Below are positions 14,916 to 23,081 of a DNA stretch of 64,000 nt, one piece after another (positions within the stretch are counted from its first letter, which is position 1; the number at the start of each line of letters is the position of its first letter). This DNA is from Paenibacillus durus (GTDB lineage Bacteria; Bacillota; Bacilli; Paenibacillales; Paenibacillaceae), in NCBI RefSeq assembly GCF_000756615.1, contig NZ_CP009288.1, forward strand, positions 1,736,001 to 1,800,000. The letters run 5' to 3'. A program made the translations under genes and the position numbers. The notes beneath the pieces are model-generated. The model saw nothing but the letters and a program-made list of their open reading frames with translations. It had not been told where the DNA came from and did not search any database.

Positions 14916-16283
14916 ATGGATAGCTACAAATTGAAGAGCAGGGAAATCCCGCTGAATACAACCTATGAGGTGATCGTTGTCGGGGGCGGACCGGCAGGAT
15001 GTACTGCCGCGGCGTCAGCCGCGCGGGAAGGGGCGAAGACGCTGCTGATCGAGGCCACCGGAAGTCTAGGCGGGATGGGGACATCGGGGCTAGTCCCGGC
15101 ATGGTGCCCGTTCTCGGATAAGGAGAAAATGGTCTACCGCGGGCTGGCGGGCAAGGTGTTCGAGACGCTGAAGGCGCAAATGCCCCATGTGAAGCCGGAG
15201 GCGCTCGATTGGGTGCCGATCGAGCTGGAGAAGCTGAAGGTCGTCTACGATAATCTGGTGACAGAGGCCGGCGCCGACGTATTGTTCCTCACCTCGCTGG
15301 CCGAGGTGGAGACGGACGGGCAGGGAAATGTGACGGCGATTGTCGCCTTGAACAAGGGCGGGCTGCAGGCGTTCCGTGCGCCGGTGTATATCGATTGCAC
15401 GGGCGACGGGGATGTGGCCGCCTGGGCGGGAGCGGAGTACCGGAAAGGCGACAGCGCCACCGGTGACCTCCAGCCGGCGACCCACTGCTTCATCCTCGGC
15501 AATGTGGACGAATATGCTTATCTGAACGGGCCGCTTCTCCATAAAGAGAACCCGCAAAGCCCGATCCATGAAGCGGTGGCCTCGGGCCGGTACCCGGAAG
15601 TACCGGACACGCATCTCTGCAACAATCTAATCGCTCCGCGCGCCGTCGGTTTCAACGCCGGCCATCTGTGGCAGGTGGACAATACGAATGCCCATTCCGT
15701 ATCCAAGGCGCTGATCCGGGGGCGGAAGATGGCCGCCGCCTACCGCGACATGCTGGCCGAGATCCAGCCGGCTTCTTTTGGCAATGCTTATGTCGCCAGC
15801 ACCGGCACGCTGATGGGCACCCGCGAATCGCGGCGTATCATCGGGGACTACGTACTGACGGTGGATGACTACGTCTCCCGCCGGAGCTTCGAGGACGAGA
15901 TTTGCCGCAACAGCTACTTCATCGATGTGCACGGCACCGAGAAGGAGGAGAAGAGCGAGGCGGGCTCGGCGCAGACGATTACGCTGTACGGACCCGGCGA
16001 ATCGCACGGCATCCCCTACCGCTGCCTGACGCCGCGTGGGCTGCGCAATGTGCTTGTGGCCGGGCGGTCCATCTCCTGCGAGCGCCGGGTACTCGGCAGC
16101 GTCCGCGTCATGCCGGTCTGCCTCGCGATGGGTGAAGCCGCCGGATTGGCCGCAGCCCTCGCCGCCTCGGCGGACGGCGATGTGCATGCGGTCAACGTCG
16201 GCCGGCTGCGGCAGCGCCTGCGGGAAGAAGGGGCCTATCTGCCCGAGATGTCCGCCGCCGGGAACAGGGGTGACGTGAGATGA
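14916..16283 (+). CDS. FAD-dependent oxidoreductase (FAD_oxidored type)
   Basis: The 455-residue protein has an N-terminal FAD-binding GGGPAGCTAAASAAREGAKTLLIE (residues ~24-48), GSLGGMGTSGLVP, the central DCTGDGDVAAWAG and a C-terminal LVAGRSISC..GSVRVMP..MGEAAGLAA segment. This is the pattern of secondary FAD_oxidored proteins often linked to carbohydrate transporters. The substrate is unknown; oxidation of a sugar or polyol derivative is plausible from context. It overlaps the first permease gene by ATGA, so it is the first gene of a sugar-import operon. Ribosome site GCGAGG is weak. Confidence 0.85.
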   Translation: MDSYKLKSREIPLNTTYEVIVVGGGPAGCTAAASAAREGAKTLLIEATGSLGGMGTSGLVPAWCPFSDKEKMVYRGLAGKVFETLKAQMPHVKPEALDWVPIELEKLKVVYDNLVTEAGADVLFLTSLAEVETDGQGNVTAIVALNKGGLQAFRAPVYIDCTGDGDVAAWAGAEYRKGDSATGDLQPATHCFILGNVDEYAYLNGPLLHKENPQSPIHEAVASGRYPEVPDTHLCNNLIAPRAVGFNAGHLWQVDNTNAHSVSKALIRGRKMAAAYRDMLAEIQPASFGNAYVASTGTLMGTRESRRIIGDYVLTVDDYVSRRSFEDEICRNSYFIDVHGTEKEEKSEAGSAQTITLYGPGESHGIPYRCLTPRGLRNVLVAGRSISCERRVLGSVRVMPVCLAMGEAAGLAAALAASADGDVHAVNVGRLRQRLREEGAYLPEMSAAGNRGDVR

Positions 16284-17221
16284 GCCATCATGCAACCGTA
16301 CAGAAGCAGCTCGCCGCTGCGGAAAAAAGAACGTACTGGACCCGCCGGAGGCGCGAACAACTAGCCGGCTGGCTGTTCATCGCGCCCGAGGTACTCGGCA
16401 TGCTCGTCCTCGCTGTGTTTCCGCTCATCTTCAGCCTGGGCCTCAGCCTGACCGAGTGGAACCTCGTCGGCGGCCTGTCCGCCATCAAGTTTATCGGCCT
16501 CGATAATTTTGCCGAGCTGTTCCGGGACGACAGGTTCCTAAAGGCGCTGAAGAACAACATCGGCTTCACTGCCGGCACCGTGCCGGCCACGATGCTGATG
16601 GGCGTTATTTTTGCAGCGATCATCCACAAGAAACTATACTTCAAGAATTATTTCAAGGTAGCGTTCTTCGTTCCCTATATTTGTTCGACAGTCGCGGTAT
16701 CCGCGGTGTGGTCGGCACTCTATCATCCGTCCAAGGGACCGCTGAACCAGCTGCTGATGCAGCTTGGAGTCTCTGATCCGCCCCGCTGGCTGGTGGACAC
16801 GAGCTGGTCGCTTGCCGCAATCATGGTGATCTATATCTGGCAGCTGCTCGGCTACCAGATTATCATTTTTATGGCGGGGATGACCAATATCCCGGATGAG
16901 CTCTACGAGGCTGCGACTATCGATGGCGCGACCGGCATCCAGCAGTTTCGGCGGATCACGCTGCCGCTGCTCGGGCCGACGACTTTTTTTCTGGCGATTA
17001 CCAGCATCATCTCTTCGTTCAAGGTGTTCGATATGATCAAGTTCCTGACAAACGGCGGACCTAATTACTCCAGCACGGTCATTGTATACCAAATTTACGA
17101 AGAAGGATTTCAGCATTTCCGGATGGGCTACGCTTCCGCCATGTCCTGGATATTATTCCTGATCATTATGCTCGTGACTTCGCTGACCTGGATCACCCAG
17201 AGCCGGAAGGTTCATTATTAA
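16280..17221 (+). CDS. ABC sugar transporter permease, MalF/UgpA type
   Basis: A 313-residue membrane protein with an N-terminal cytoplasmic basic segment (RTYWTRRRREQ), about six helices and the EAA loop EAATIDGATGIQQFRRITLPLLGP near residue 215. It belongs to the CUT1 family importing oligosaccharides. It overlaps the oxidoreductase gene by four bases and is 21 bases upstream of its partner permease, with which it should form a heterodimer. No ATPase gene is present in the locus, so a shared MsmK-like ATPase is expected. Confidence 0.92.
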   Translation: MSHHATVQKQLAAAEKRTYWTRRRREQLAGWLFIAPEVLGMLVLAVFPLIFSLGLSLTEWNLVGGLSAIKFIGLDNFAELFRDDRFLKALKNNIGFTAGTVPATMLMGVIFAAIIHKKLYFKNYFKVAFFVPYICSTVAVSAVWSALYHPSKGPLNQLLMQLGVSDPPRWLVDTSWSLAAIMVIYIWQLLGYQIIIFMAGMTNIPDELYEAATIDGATGIQQFRRITLPLLGPTTFFLAITSIISSFKVFDMIKFLTNGGPNYSSTVIVYQIYEEGFQHFRMGYASAMSWILFLIIMLVTSLTWITQSRKVHY

Positions 17222-17242
17222 TGTAGAAAGGACTTCGCGCAA

Positions 17243-18079
17243 ATGACGATACGAAAAATCAAGCTTGGGCCTATCGTACTGACAGCGCTGTTCGGCGCGC
17301 TCTCGTTCTTCTTCCTGCTGCCGCTGGTCTGGATGATGTCCGCCGCCGCCAAGACGGAGAAAGAGGTCTGGACGTTTCCGATTCAGTGGATTCCTAAGGA
17401 TTGGCATTTTGCCGAAAATTTCAGGACCGTCTGGATGGGGGATGTCTCCTTCGGCCTCTTCTATATGAACTCGGTCAAAATCGCCCTGATCTCCACGCTC
17501 GCAACGCTCATCGTCTCCGCCATGGCCGGCTACGCGCTGTCCAAGCTGAAATTTACGGGGAGGGGCCTCGTCTTCAGCGCCATGATGGCCTTTATGATGA
17601 TTCCGGAGCAGGCGACGCTCGTTCCCCGCTACATCATGATCAAGGAAATGGGACTCTACGATACGCATGCCGCGCTCATTCTGATGGGCATGTTCTCCAG
17701 TTATTTCACCTTTTTGCTGCGGCAGTTCATGATCGGGGTGCACAACGATCTATTGGAAGCGGCCGAGCTGGACGGCGCCGGATTCTACCGTATTTTCTGG
17801 AGCGTCATGCTGCCCCTGAGCCGTCCCATTCTGGCCACCGTCGGCATCATCAAATTCATCTGGACCTGGAATGACTACCAGGGTCCGCTGATCATGCTGA
17901 ATTCGACCAATCTGTATACGATTCCGCTCGGCATGCAGTTCTTCAAGGAGGAGTTCGGAACCACGATTTCAGTGATGATGATGGCTTCGCTTGCGGCCAT
18001 TATCCCGCTGCTCGTGCTTTTCCTGATCCTGCAGAAGCAGGTGATCCAGGGTATTTCCATCGGCGGGGTCAAAGGATGA
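17243..18079 (+). CDS. ABC sugar transporter permease, MalG/UgpE type
   Basis: A 278-residue CUT1 permease with one N-terminal helix, a central five-helix unit and the EAA loop EAAELDGAGFYRIFWSVMLPLSRPIL at about residue 172. It pairs with the preceding permease. The gene is followed by a separate promoter for the binding protein, consistent with higher expression of the latter. Confidence 0.92.
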   Translation: MTIRKIKLGPIVLTALFGALSFFFLLPLVWMMSAAAKTEKEVWTFPIQWIPKDWHFAENFRTVWMGDVSFGLFYMNSVKIALISTLATLIVSAMAGYALSKLKFTGRGLVFSAMMAFMMIPEQATLVPRYIMIKEMGLYDTHAALILMGMFSSYFTFLLRQFMIGVHNDLLEAAELDGAGFYRIFWSVMLPLSRPILATVGIIKFIWTWNDYQGPLIMLNSTNLYTIPLGMQFFKEEFGTTISVMMMASLAAIIPLLVLFLILQKQVIQGISIGGVKG

Positions 18080-18120
18080 GCGAAGGGGCCCGGCTTAGCG
18101 GGACTTTCGCCGCAGGCAAA

Positions 18121-18186
18121 GTCAAAAATGTCTACACCCGCACCACAAGACTATACACGGTACGCACGGCGGCAGGGTAGTATAAT
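18121..18186 (+). promoter_or_regulatory. Promoter and putative YesN-type operator of the binding-protein gene
   Basis: TATAAT at 18181-18186 lacks a recognisable -35 box. GTCAAAAATGTCTACAC starts at 18121 and CTATAC lies at 18151-18156, matching words in the 14788-14853 promoter, with the GTCAAAAA word 60 bases before the -10 box in each. Confidence 0.5.
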
Positions 18187-18220
18187 TAGATTGCACCAAT
18201 GAAATGAAGGGGGAAATGGT

Positions 18221-19579
18221 ATGAAGAAACCTGCACTATGGTTGGCCTCCCTGCTGCTGACGTTCTCGGTTACCGCTTGTTCCGGGGGAGGGAACGCTCC
18301 GGCCGCAAGCGACAAAGGGGCTGCCGCCGATCCGGCCGCGACAAGCCAGGCGAACACACCCGCGGAGAAAGAAAAGATCAAATTTTACACCTTTAAGTCC
18401 AATAAACCGGAGGAGCCTGCGTACCAGGCGGTTCAGGCCTACAACCAGTCGCAGGACAAAGTAGAGGTGGAATATATTTCACTTGTCCAGAACAGCGATA
18501 GTACGGAGTTCCTGAAAAAGCTGGACGTTCTCGTTGCCGGCGGTGAAATTGTAGACGCTTTCATGACCGGGAATGAGGAAGAACTGATGGAGCGGGCTTC
18601 GCGCGGAGTTGTGGAACCGCTTAACTCGTATTTTGAGGCCGAGGGAGTCAAGCCGGAGGATGAATATTTCAAGGTGCTCAAGCTGGATGGCAAAATCTAC
18701 GGGCTGATGGGTTCTGCCACACAGTGGTTTACGGTCTTCAACAAGAAGCATCTGGATGAGACCGGACTTAAGCTTCCGGAAATGGGCTGGACTTGGGACG
18801 ACTTCCGCGATTACGCCAAAAAGCTGACGGCCCCGGATCATTACGGGACTTATTTTCACACCTGGGGCGAATATGCGAACATCATCGCGTATACCGAGCA
18901 TCCGAATCCGCAGCTGAGCGCCGACCTGAAGCCGATCTTCGACGACCCGTCCTTTAGTTATTTCTTCAACCTCCGCCGCGCCATGGAGAAGGAAGACAAG
19001 AGCGCTGAGCCTTATGCGGATGTGCTGGCCTCGAATTATCATGTGCTGCAGCAGTTTTTTGCCGGCAAAGCCAGCATGCTGGCCGTTCCGAGCTACGCGG
19101 TCCGGGCGGGTCTCAACCTGGAGAAATTCCCCCATGATTTTCAGATGGTGTACGCGCCGCTGCCGCGTTCCGTGAACGCAACCGATGTAGGGATGACAAA
19201 CATTTCGGGCGGTGGTCTGGCGATCGGCGCCAAGTCGGAGCACAAGCAGGCGGCATACGATTTTATCCGCTGGATGACCAAGGAATCCTATAAGTACACG
19301 CAGGAAATTCCGGCGCTGAAAAATGTCGACGGCAAGGCGCTTCTGGAACAATTTTTCAGCGGGAACAAAAACTTGATCGATACCGACTCGCTCGCCAAAA
19401 CCTTGTTCGACAGCCGCAACAAAATGCCGGAAGGCACCTTCACCGTTCCCTACGGCAGCCAGCTCAAGACGATTGTTGAAAATTCCTTTGCCAGCTATAT
19501 GCTGGACAATCGCAATTTCGATGAAGTCAAGGCGGAAATGACGGCGGAAGTCGAAAAGGTAGTGGCCGCCAACCGGTAA
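18221..19579 (+). CDS. ABC transporter extracellular sugar-binding lipoprotein
   Basis: Residues 1-20 form a lipoprotein signal (lipobox VTAC), followed by an Ala/Pro/Gly linker and a family 1 solute-binding domain. WTWDDFRDYAKKLT and the late GGGLAIGAKSEHKQAAYDFIRWM are typical of CUT1 binding proteins. The protein (452 residues) would capture an oligosaccharide for the two permeases upstream. Given the secreted beta-helix protein in the same locus, a plant or microbial polysaccharide fragment is the likely ligand. It has its own promoter and is followed by a strong terminator. Confidence 0.92.
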   Translation: MKKPALWLASLLLTFSVTACSGGGNAPAASDKGAAADPAATSQANTPAEKEKIKFYTFKSNKPEEPAYQAVQAYNQSQDKVEVEYISLVQNSDSTEFLKKLDVLVAGGEIVDAFMTGNEEELMERASRGVVEPLNSYFEAEGVKPEDEYFKVLKLDGKIYGLMGSATQWFTVFNKKHLDETGLKLPEMGWTWDDFRDYAKKLTAPDHYGTYFHTWGEYANIIAYTEHPNPQLSADLKPIFDDPSFSYFFNLRRAMEKEDKSAEPYADVLASNYHVLQQFFAGKASMLAVPSYAVRAGLNLEKFPHDFQMVYAPLPRSVNATDVGMTNISGGGLAIGAKSEHKQAAYDFIRWMTKESYKYTQEIPALKNVDGKALLEQFFSGNKNLIDTDSLAKTLFDSRNKMPEGTFTVPYGSQLKTIVENSFASYMLDNRNFDEVKAEMTAEVEKVVAANR

Positions 19580-19609
19580 ACGGCGGTATGTAGATAAGCT
19601 GCCTTGTTC

Positions 19610-19671
19610 CCCGCAAAATAATCGCAGGTAAGCTTCGAAGATGCCATGCGGCATTATTTTGCGGGACTTTT
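19610..19671 (+). terminator. Terminator after the sugar-binding protein gene
   Basis: CCCGCAAAATAAT (19610-19622) and ATTATTTTGCGGG (19653-19665) form a perfect 13-bp stem with a ~30-base loop, followed by ACTTTTA. Confidence 0.75.
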
Positions 19672-19750
19672 ACCCGGAATGTCATACAGGCGCGTAGGTC
19701 AGGGTTTATAATGGAAGTAGAACGATACTCTGGGAGAAGGATGACCCGTT

Positions 19751-21499
19751 ATGCAATGGCTGAGCCGTTTCTCCTATCATCGGAGGCTGCAGTTCTCGTT
19801 CCTGGCCCTGATTCTGCTGCCTTTTGCCGCCGTGACCTTCTGGTCTTACCAATCCGTTCGTCAGAACGTAAGCGACAAGATCCTTCGCACCAACGAAGAG
19901 ACGATCACCGTCATCGCCAATCAGATCGAAAAAACGATCGACAGCATTTCCTTCGCATCCCTCTATCTCTCCGAAACCTATGATCCCGAAGTCTTGAACA
20001 GTCTGCGCTACTTAACGAACGCTGAGAACTTCGGTGATTATAAGTCCTACATCCATCAGGCCAAATTGAAATCGATAGGCGGCATTCTGACGATACAGAC
20101 GCTCGACGCGGACCTTGAAATTATAATCGTCAACCGGAACAACCGGATTATCATGGGCAACCTGGACCGCCCTGTCTTCTCGAAGGTACCTGACCGTTTC
20201 CTGCAGGAGAGCGGCAGGCTGAACCTGGGAGAAGGGACGGTCCTGCAGTGGTTTCCCTACCGGGAAAGCGCCTCTGTTCCGGAGTACTATTATGCCGCCC
20301 GTTTCATCTTCGATCCGCGCAACCATGAGAAGCTGGGCACTCTCTTCATCGGCATTCCCCGCCATTATTTCGAAAATCTGCTGGATACGGGCAACGCTTC
20401 CGTCGTCCTGTCGCTGACCGATTCGGCGGGGGAGACGATCGCCGTACGCGGGGGAAGCGAGGCAGCGGACCGGAAGAAGCCGCTGCGCAGCGAGGTGCGG
20501 ATCTCAAGAACCGGCTGGCTGCTGGCCAGCGAGCTTCCCCGCAGTTCGATCGACAGCCATATCAACAGGGAGTTTCTCGTGTCCGTTTCGGTGTTCGGTG
20601 TGTTTTTTCTGGCTTTTCTGGTGCTCTCCATGTTCTGGGCAGGGTATATGAACAAGCCGATCAGTCTGCTGCGCGCCAGCGTCAAGCAGTATGTCGGCGG
20701 CAACCGCGACGTGCGGATTCCGGTCAAGGGCAAGGACGAGGTGGCAATGCTGTCCGCTGCTTTTAACCAGATGCTGGAGGATATTAACCAGCTGCTGCAC
20801 CAGGTGGAAAGCGAGCAAGAAGAGAAGCGGAGACTTGAGCTTCGGGCGCTGTCGGCACAGATCCGTCCGCATTTTCTGCTCAATACGCTGAATTCGATCA
20901 AGGTCAATCTGCTGATGGCCGGCGACACCACCCACGGGGCGATGATCGACGCGCTGATGAAGCTGCAGCGGGCCTACGTCCATGCCGATCAGCCGATTCA
21001 GCTTGCCGAAGAGTGCGCCATCCTCGGCAGCTATGTGCAGGTGATGCAGGTCCGCAACCGGCTGGACATCGCCTTTCATTACCGGCTGGAGCCGGGAACC
21101 GAAGAGCTGGAGCTGCCGAGGCTGCTGCTGCAGCCCGTCGTCGAGAACGCGATCGGCCACGGCTTCTCCGCCCGTCCCGATCATCCTCGTATCGAGCTGG
21201 AATCGCGCCTAAGCGGCGGCATGCTCGAAATCGCGATCTCCGACAACGGCCGGGGAATGGCCGAAGAGGCGATCAAGCGGCTGAGCCGCCGCCTGTCGGG
21301 CGCGGAGCCCGAGCTGCCGCAGCCGGAAAAGGGCGTGGGGCTGATCAACACGGCGCGGCGGCTGCAGGTGCTGTATGGCTACCGGTCGCGGCTGACGGCG
21401 GCAGCGAACCCGGACGGCGGCATGATCTTTACATTTTATATTCCGGTAACGGGCAGCAAGGAGGTTTCTTCCCATGATGACGGTCATGTTGATCGATGA
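19751..21499 (+). CDS. YesM-type sensor histidine kinase
   Basis: A 582-residue protein with an N-terminal membrane helix (residues ~14-34), a large extracellular sensor region, a second helix (~276-298), a HAMP linker and a His_kinase domain with phosphoacceptor histidine in QIRPHFLLNTLNSIK (about residue 373). A HATPase domain with N-box VVENAIGHG and the late GVGLINTARRLQ glycine motif follows. YesM kinases sense extracellular carbohydrate or a binding-protein complex. The 3' end overlaps the response regulator by 26 bases. It probably controls the adjacent permease and binding-protein promoters. Confidence 0.93.
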   Translation: MQWLSRFSYHRRLQFSFLALILLPFAAVTFWSYQSVRQNVSDKILRTNEETITVIANQIEKTIDSISFASLYLSETYDPEVLNSLRYLTNAENFGDYKSYIHQAKLKSIGGILTIQTLDADLEIIIVNRNNRIIMGNLDRPVFSKVPDRFLQESGRLNLGEGTVLQWFPYRESASVPEYYYAARFIFDPRNHEKLGTLFIGIPRHYFENLLDTGNASVVLSLTDSAGETIAVRGGSEAADRKKPLRSEVRISRTGWLLASELPRSSIDSHINREFLVSVSVFGVFFLAFLVLSMFWAGYMNKPISLLRASVKQYVGGNRDVRIPVKGKDEVAMLSAAFNQMLEDINQLLHQVESEQEEKRRLELRALSAQIRPHFLLNTLNSIKVNLLMAGDTTHGAMIDALMKLQRAYVHADQPIQLAEECAILGSYVQVMQVRNRLDIAFHYRLEPGTEELELPRLLLQPVVENAIGHGFSARPDHPRIELESRLSGGMLEIAISDNGRGMAEEAIKRLSRRLSGAEPELPQPEKGVGLINTARRLQVLYGYRSRLTAAANPDGGMIFTFYIPVTGSKEVSSHDDGHVDR

Positions 21500-23051
21500 C
21501 GATGTGCCTATGCTGGACTATGTGAAGCATTTGCTGGGCTGTCTCGATCTGAAGCTTGAGGTGGTCGCTGAGGCTTCCGGCAGCGAACAGGCGCTGGAGC
21601 AGTTTCATGACAGCCTGCCTGATCTCGCCATCGTCGATATCGGGCTGCCCGGCATGGACGGACTGGAGCTGGCGGAAGCATTCCGGATCATGAAGCCGGA
21701 GGTGCGGCTTATTTTCCTGACCTGTTATGAAGATTTTCATTATTCCAAAAGGGCGATTGGGCTAGAGGCCGACGATTATCTCATCAAGGATGAGCTTACA
21801 CCCGAACAGCTCAGAGATAGTGTCAGCAAGGCAATGGAACGCATCCGGAGACGACGGGAGCTGCTGGAGCGCTACTCGTTCCAGCAGGCGATCGAGCGTA
21901 ACCGGGAGGTGCTGAAGCAGAATTTCCTGAAGCAGCTGCTCTCCGAAGGCGGGGAATGGGACAATATTCTGCTGTTCGGCGAACGGCTCGGCATTTCCTG
22001 GAAGCTGCCTTATCTTCGCCACGGCTTTTTGCATATCGACGCCGCATCCGTCGTCGGCCGCTACCGGTACAAGGATATGCCGCTCCTTCATTTTGCAGTC
22101 GGTAACATCGCGGCTGAGCTGTCCTCCGGTCAGGCAACGATCACGCCGCTGATGGACGGAGAGGCGGACATTTATTTGCTGTGGAACACCAATGACCGGA
22201 ATGTCCCGGATGACGAGCTGATCCGGTATATGATGTCTGTCCGGGAGAAGGCGGAGCAGTATCTAAAGGTTAGCGTGCGCGGCTTCTATGCGGCTGAGGC
22301 GGTTCCGGTTCGGCAGTTCGTCGAGACCTACAAGCAGTTGGCGGAGTACCGCGATCACAGCTTCTATGGCCCCGCTTTGCCCGCCGTGATGCTGAAGCCG
22401 GACCGCACGTTCCTGCCTGCGGCCGAATCGAAACCAGAGAAAGAGAAGGCGATGCTGTCACTGGCGCTCGAGGAAGACAACGCCGCCTGGATTGATTTGG
22501 CCGTGAGCAAGCTGCTGCAGCACGCCGAAGCAGAGCATTGGACGCCAAGGCTGCTTAAAGAAACGTACGCCGATTGTGTACGCCGGATGGCGTCCGAGAC
22601 GAACGGGACGGCGGAGGAAGCATTCTTCGTCCACTTAAGCCGGTCCCTCCGGGCGGAGGAAGCGGCGCACCTGACGAAGCGGGAGCTGTGGAACCTGTGG
22701 CGGCATCAGGCGCTGACGCCGATCAGCGATCTGGAGAAGGACATTCGGCTTCAGGCCATCGACGATTTTCTGCGGGAGCATGTCGACCGGACGATAACCT
22801 CGGTGGACATGGCGGAGCATCTGCACCTTAATCCGAGCTATTTCTCCCGCTATTTCAAGCGGCTGGCCGGAATGAAATTTACGGATTACGTCAATAGCTA
22901 CAAAATCTCCATCGCCATCTCCATGCTCCGCCGGGAGAACGAGACGGTTGAAAATGTAGCTTATACGCTCGGATTCTCGGACCGGGCTTATTTCTCCAAG
23001 GTCTTCAAGAAGTACAGCGGCAAGAGCCCCAGCGAGTTCAAGAATGTGTAG
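21474..23051 (+). CDS. YesN-type response regulator, AraC-family output
   Basis: The N-terminal receiver has the acidic pocket IDDD and phosphoacceptor Asp in VDIGLPGMDG, plus the switch Lys in YLIKDE. A ~280-residue middle region follows, then a C-terminal double helix-turn-helix of AraC type (LNPSYFSRYFKRLAGMKFTDYV and AYTLGFSDRAYFSKVFKKYSGKSPSEF). AAGGAGG precedes ATG 21474; a second ATG at 21477 is equally possible. It should bind direct repeats upstream of weak -35 promoters, such as the matching elements at 14788 and 18121. Confidence 0.93.
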   Translation: MMTVMLIDDDVPMLDYVKHLLGCLDLKLEVVAEASGSEQALEQFHDSLPDLAIVDIGLPGMDGLELAEAFRIMKPEVRLIFLTCYEDFHYSKRAIGLEADDYLIKDELTPEQLRDSVSKAMERIRRRRELLERYSFQQAIERNREVLKQNFLKQLLSEGGEWDNILLFGERLGISWKLPYLRHGFLHIDAASVVGRYRYKDMPLLHFAVGNIAAELSSGQATITPLMDGEADIYLLWNTNDRNVPDDELIRYMMSVREKAEQYLKVSVRGFYAAEAVPVRQFVETYKQLAEYRDHSFYGPALPAVMLKPDRTFLPAAESKPEKEKAMLSLALEEDNAAWIDLAVSKLLQHAEAEHWTPRLLKETYADCVRRMASETNGTAEEAFFVHLSRSLRAEEAAHLTKRELWNLWRHQALTPISDLEKDIRLQAIDDFLREHVDRTITSVDMAEHLHLNPSYFSRYFKRLAGMKFTDYVNSYKISIAISMLRRENETVENVAYTLGFSDRAYFSKVFKKYSGKSPSEFKNV

Positions 23052-23081
23052 AACGGGGCTAGCAAATTAGGGGGAATATTT

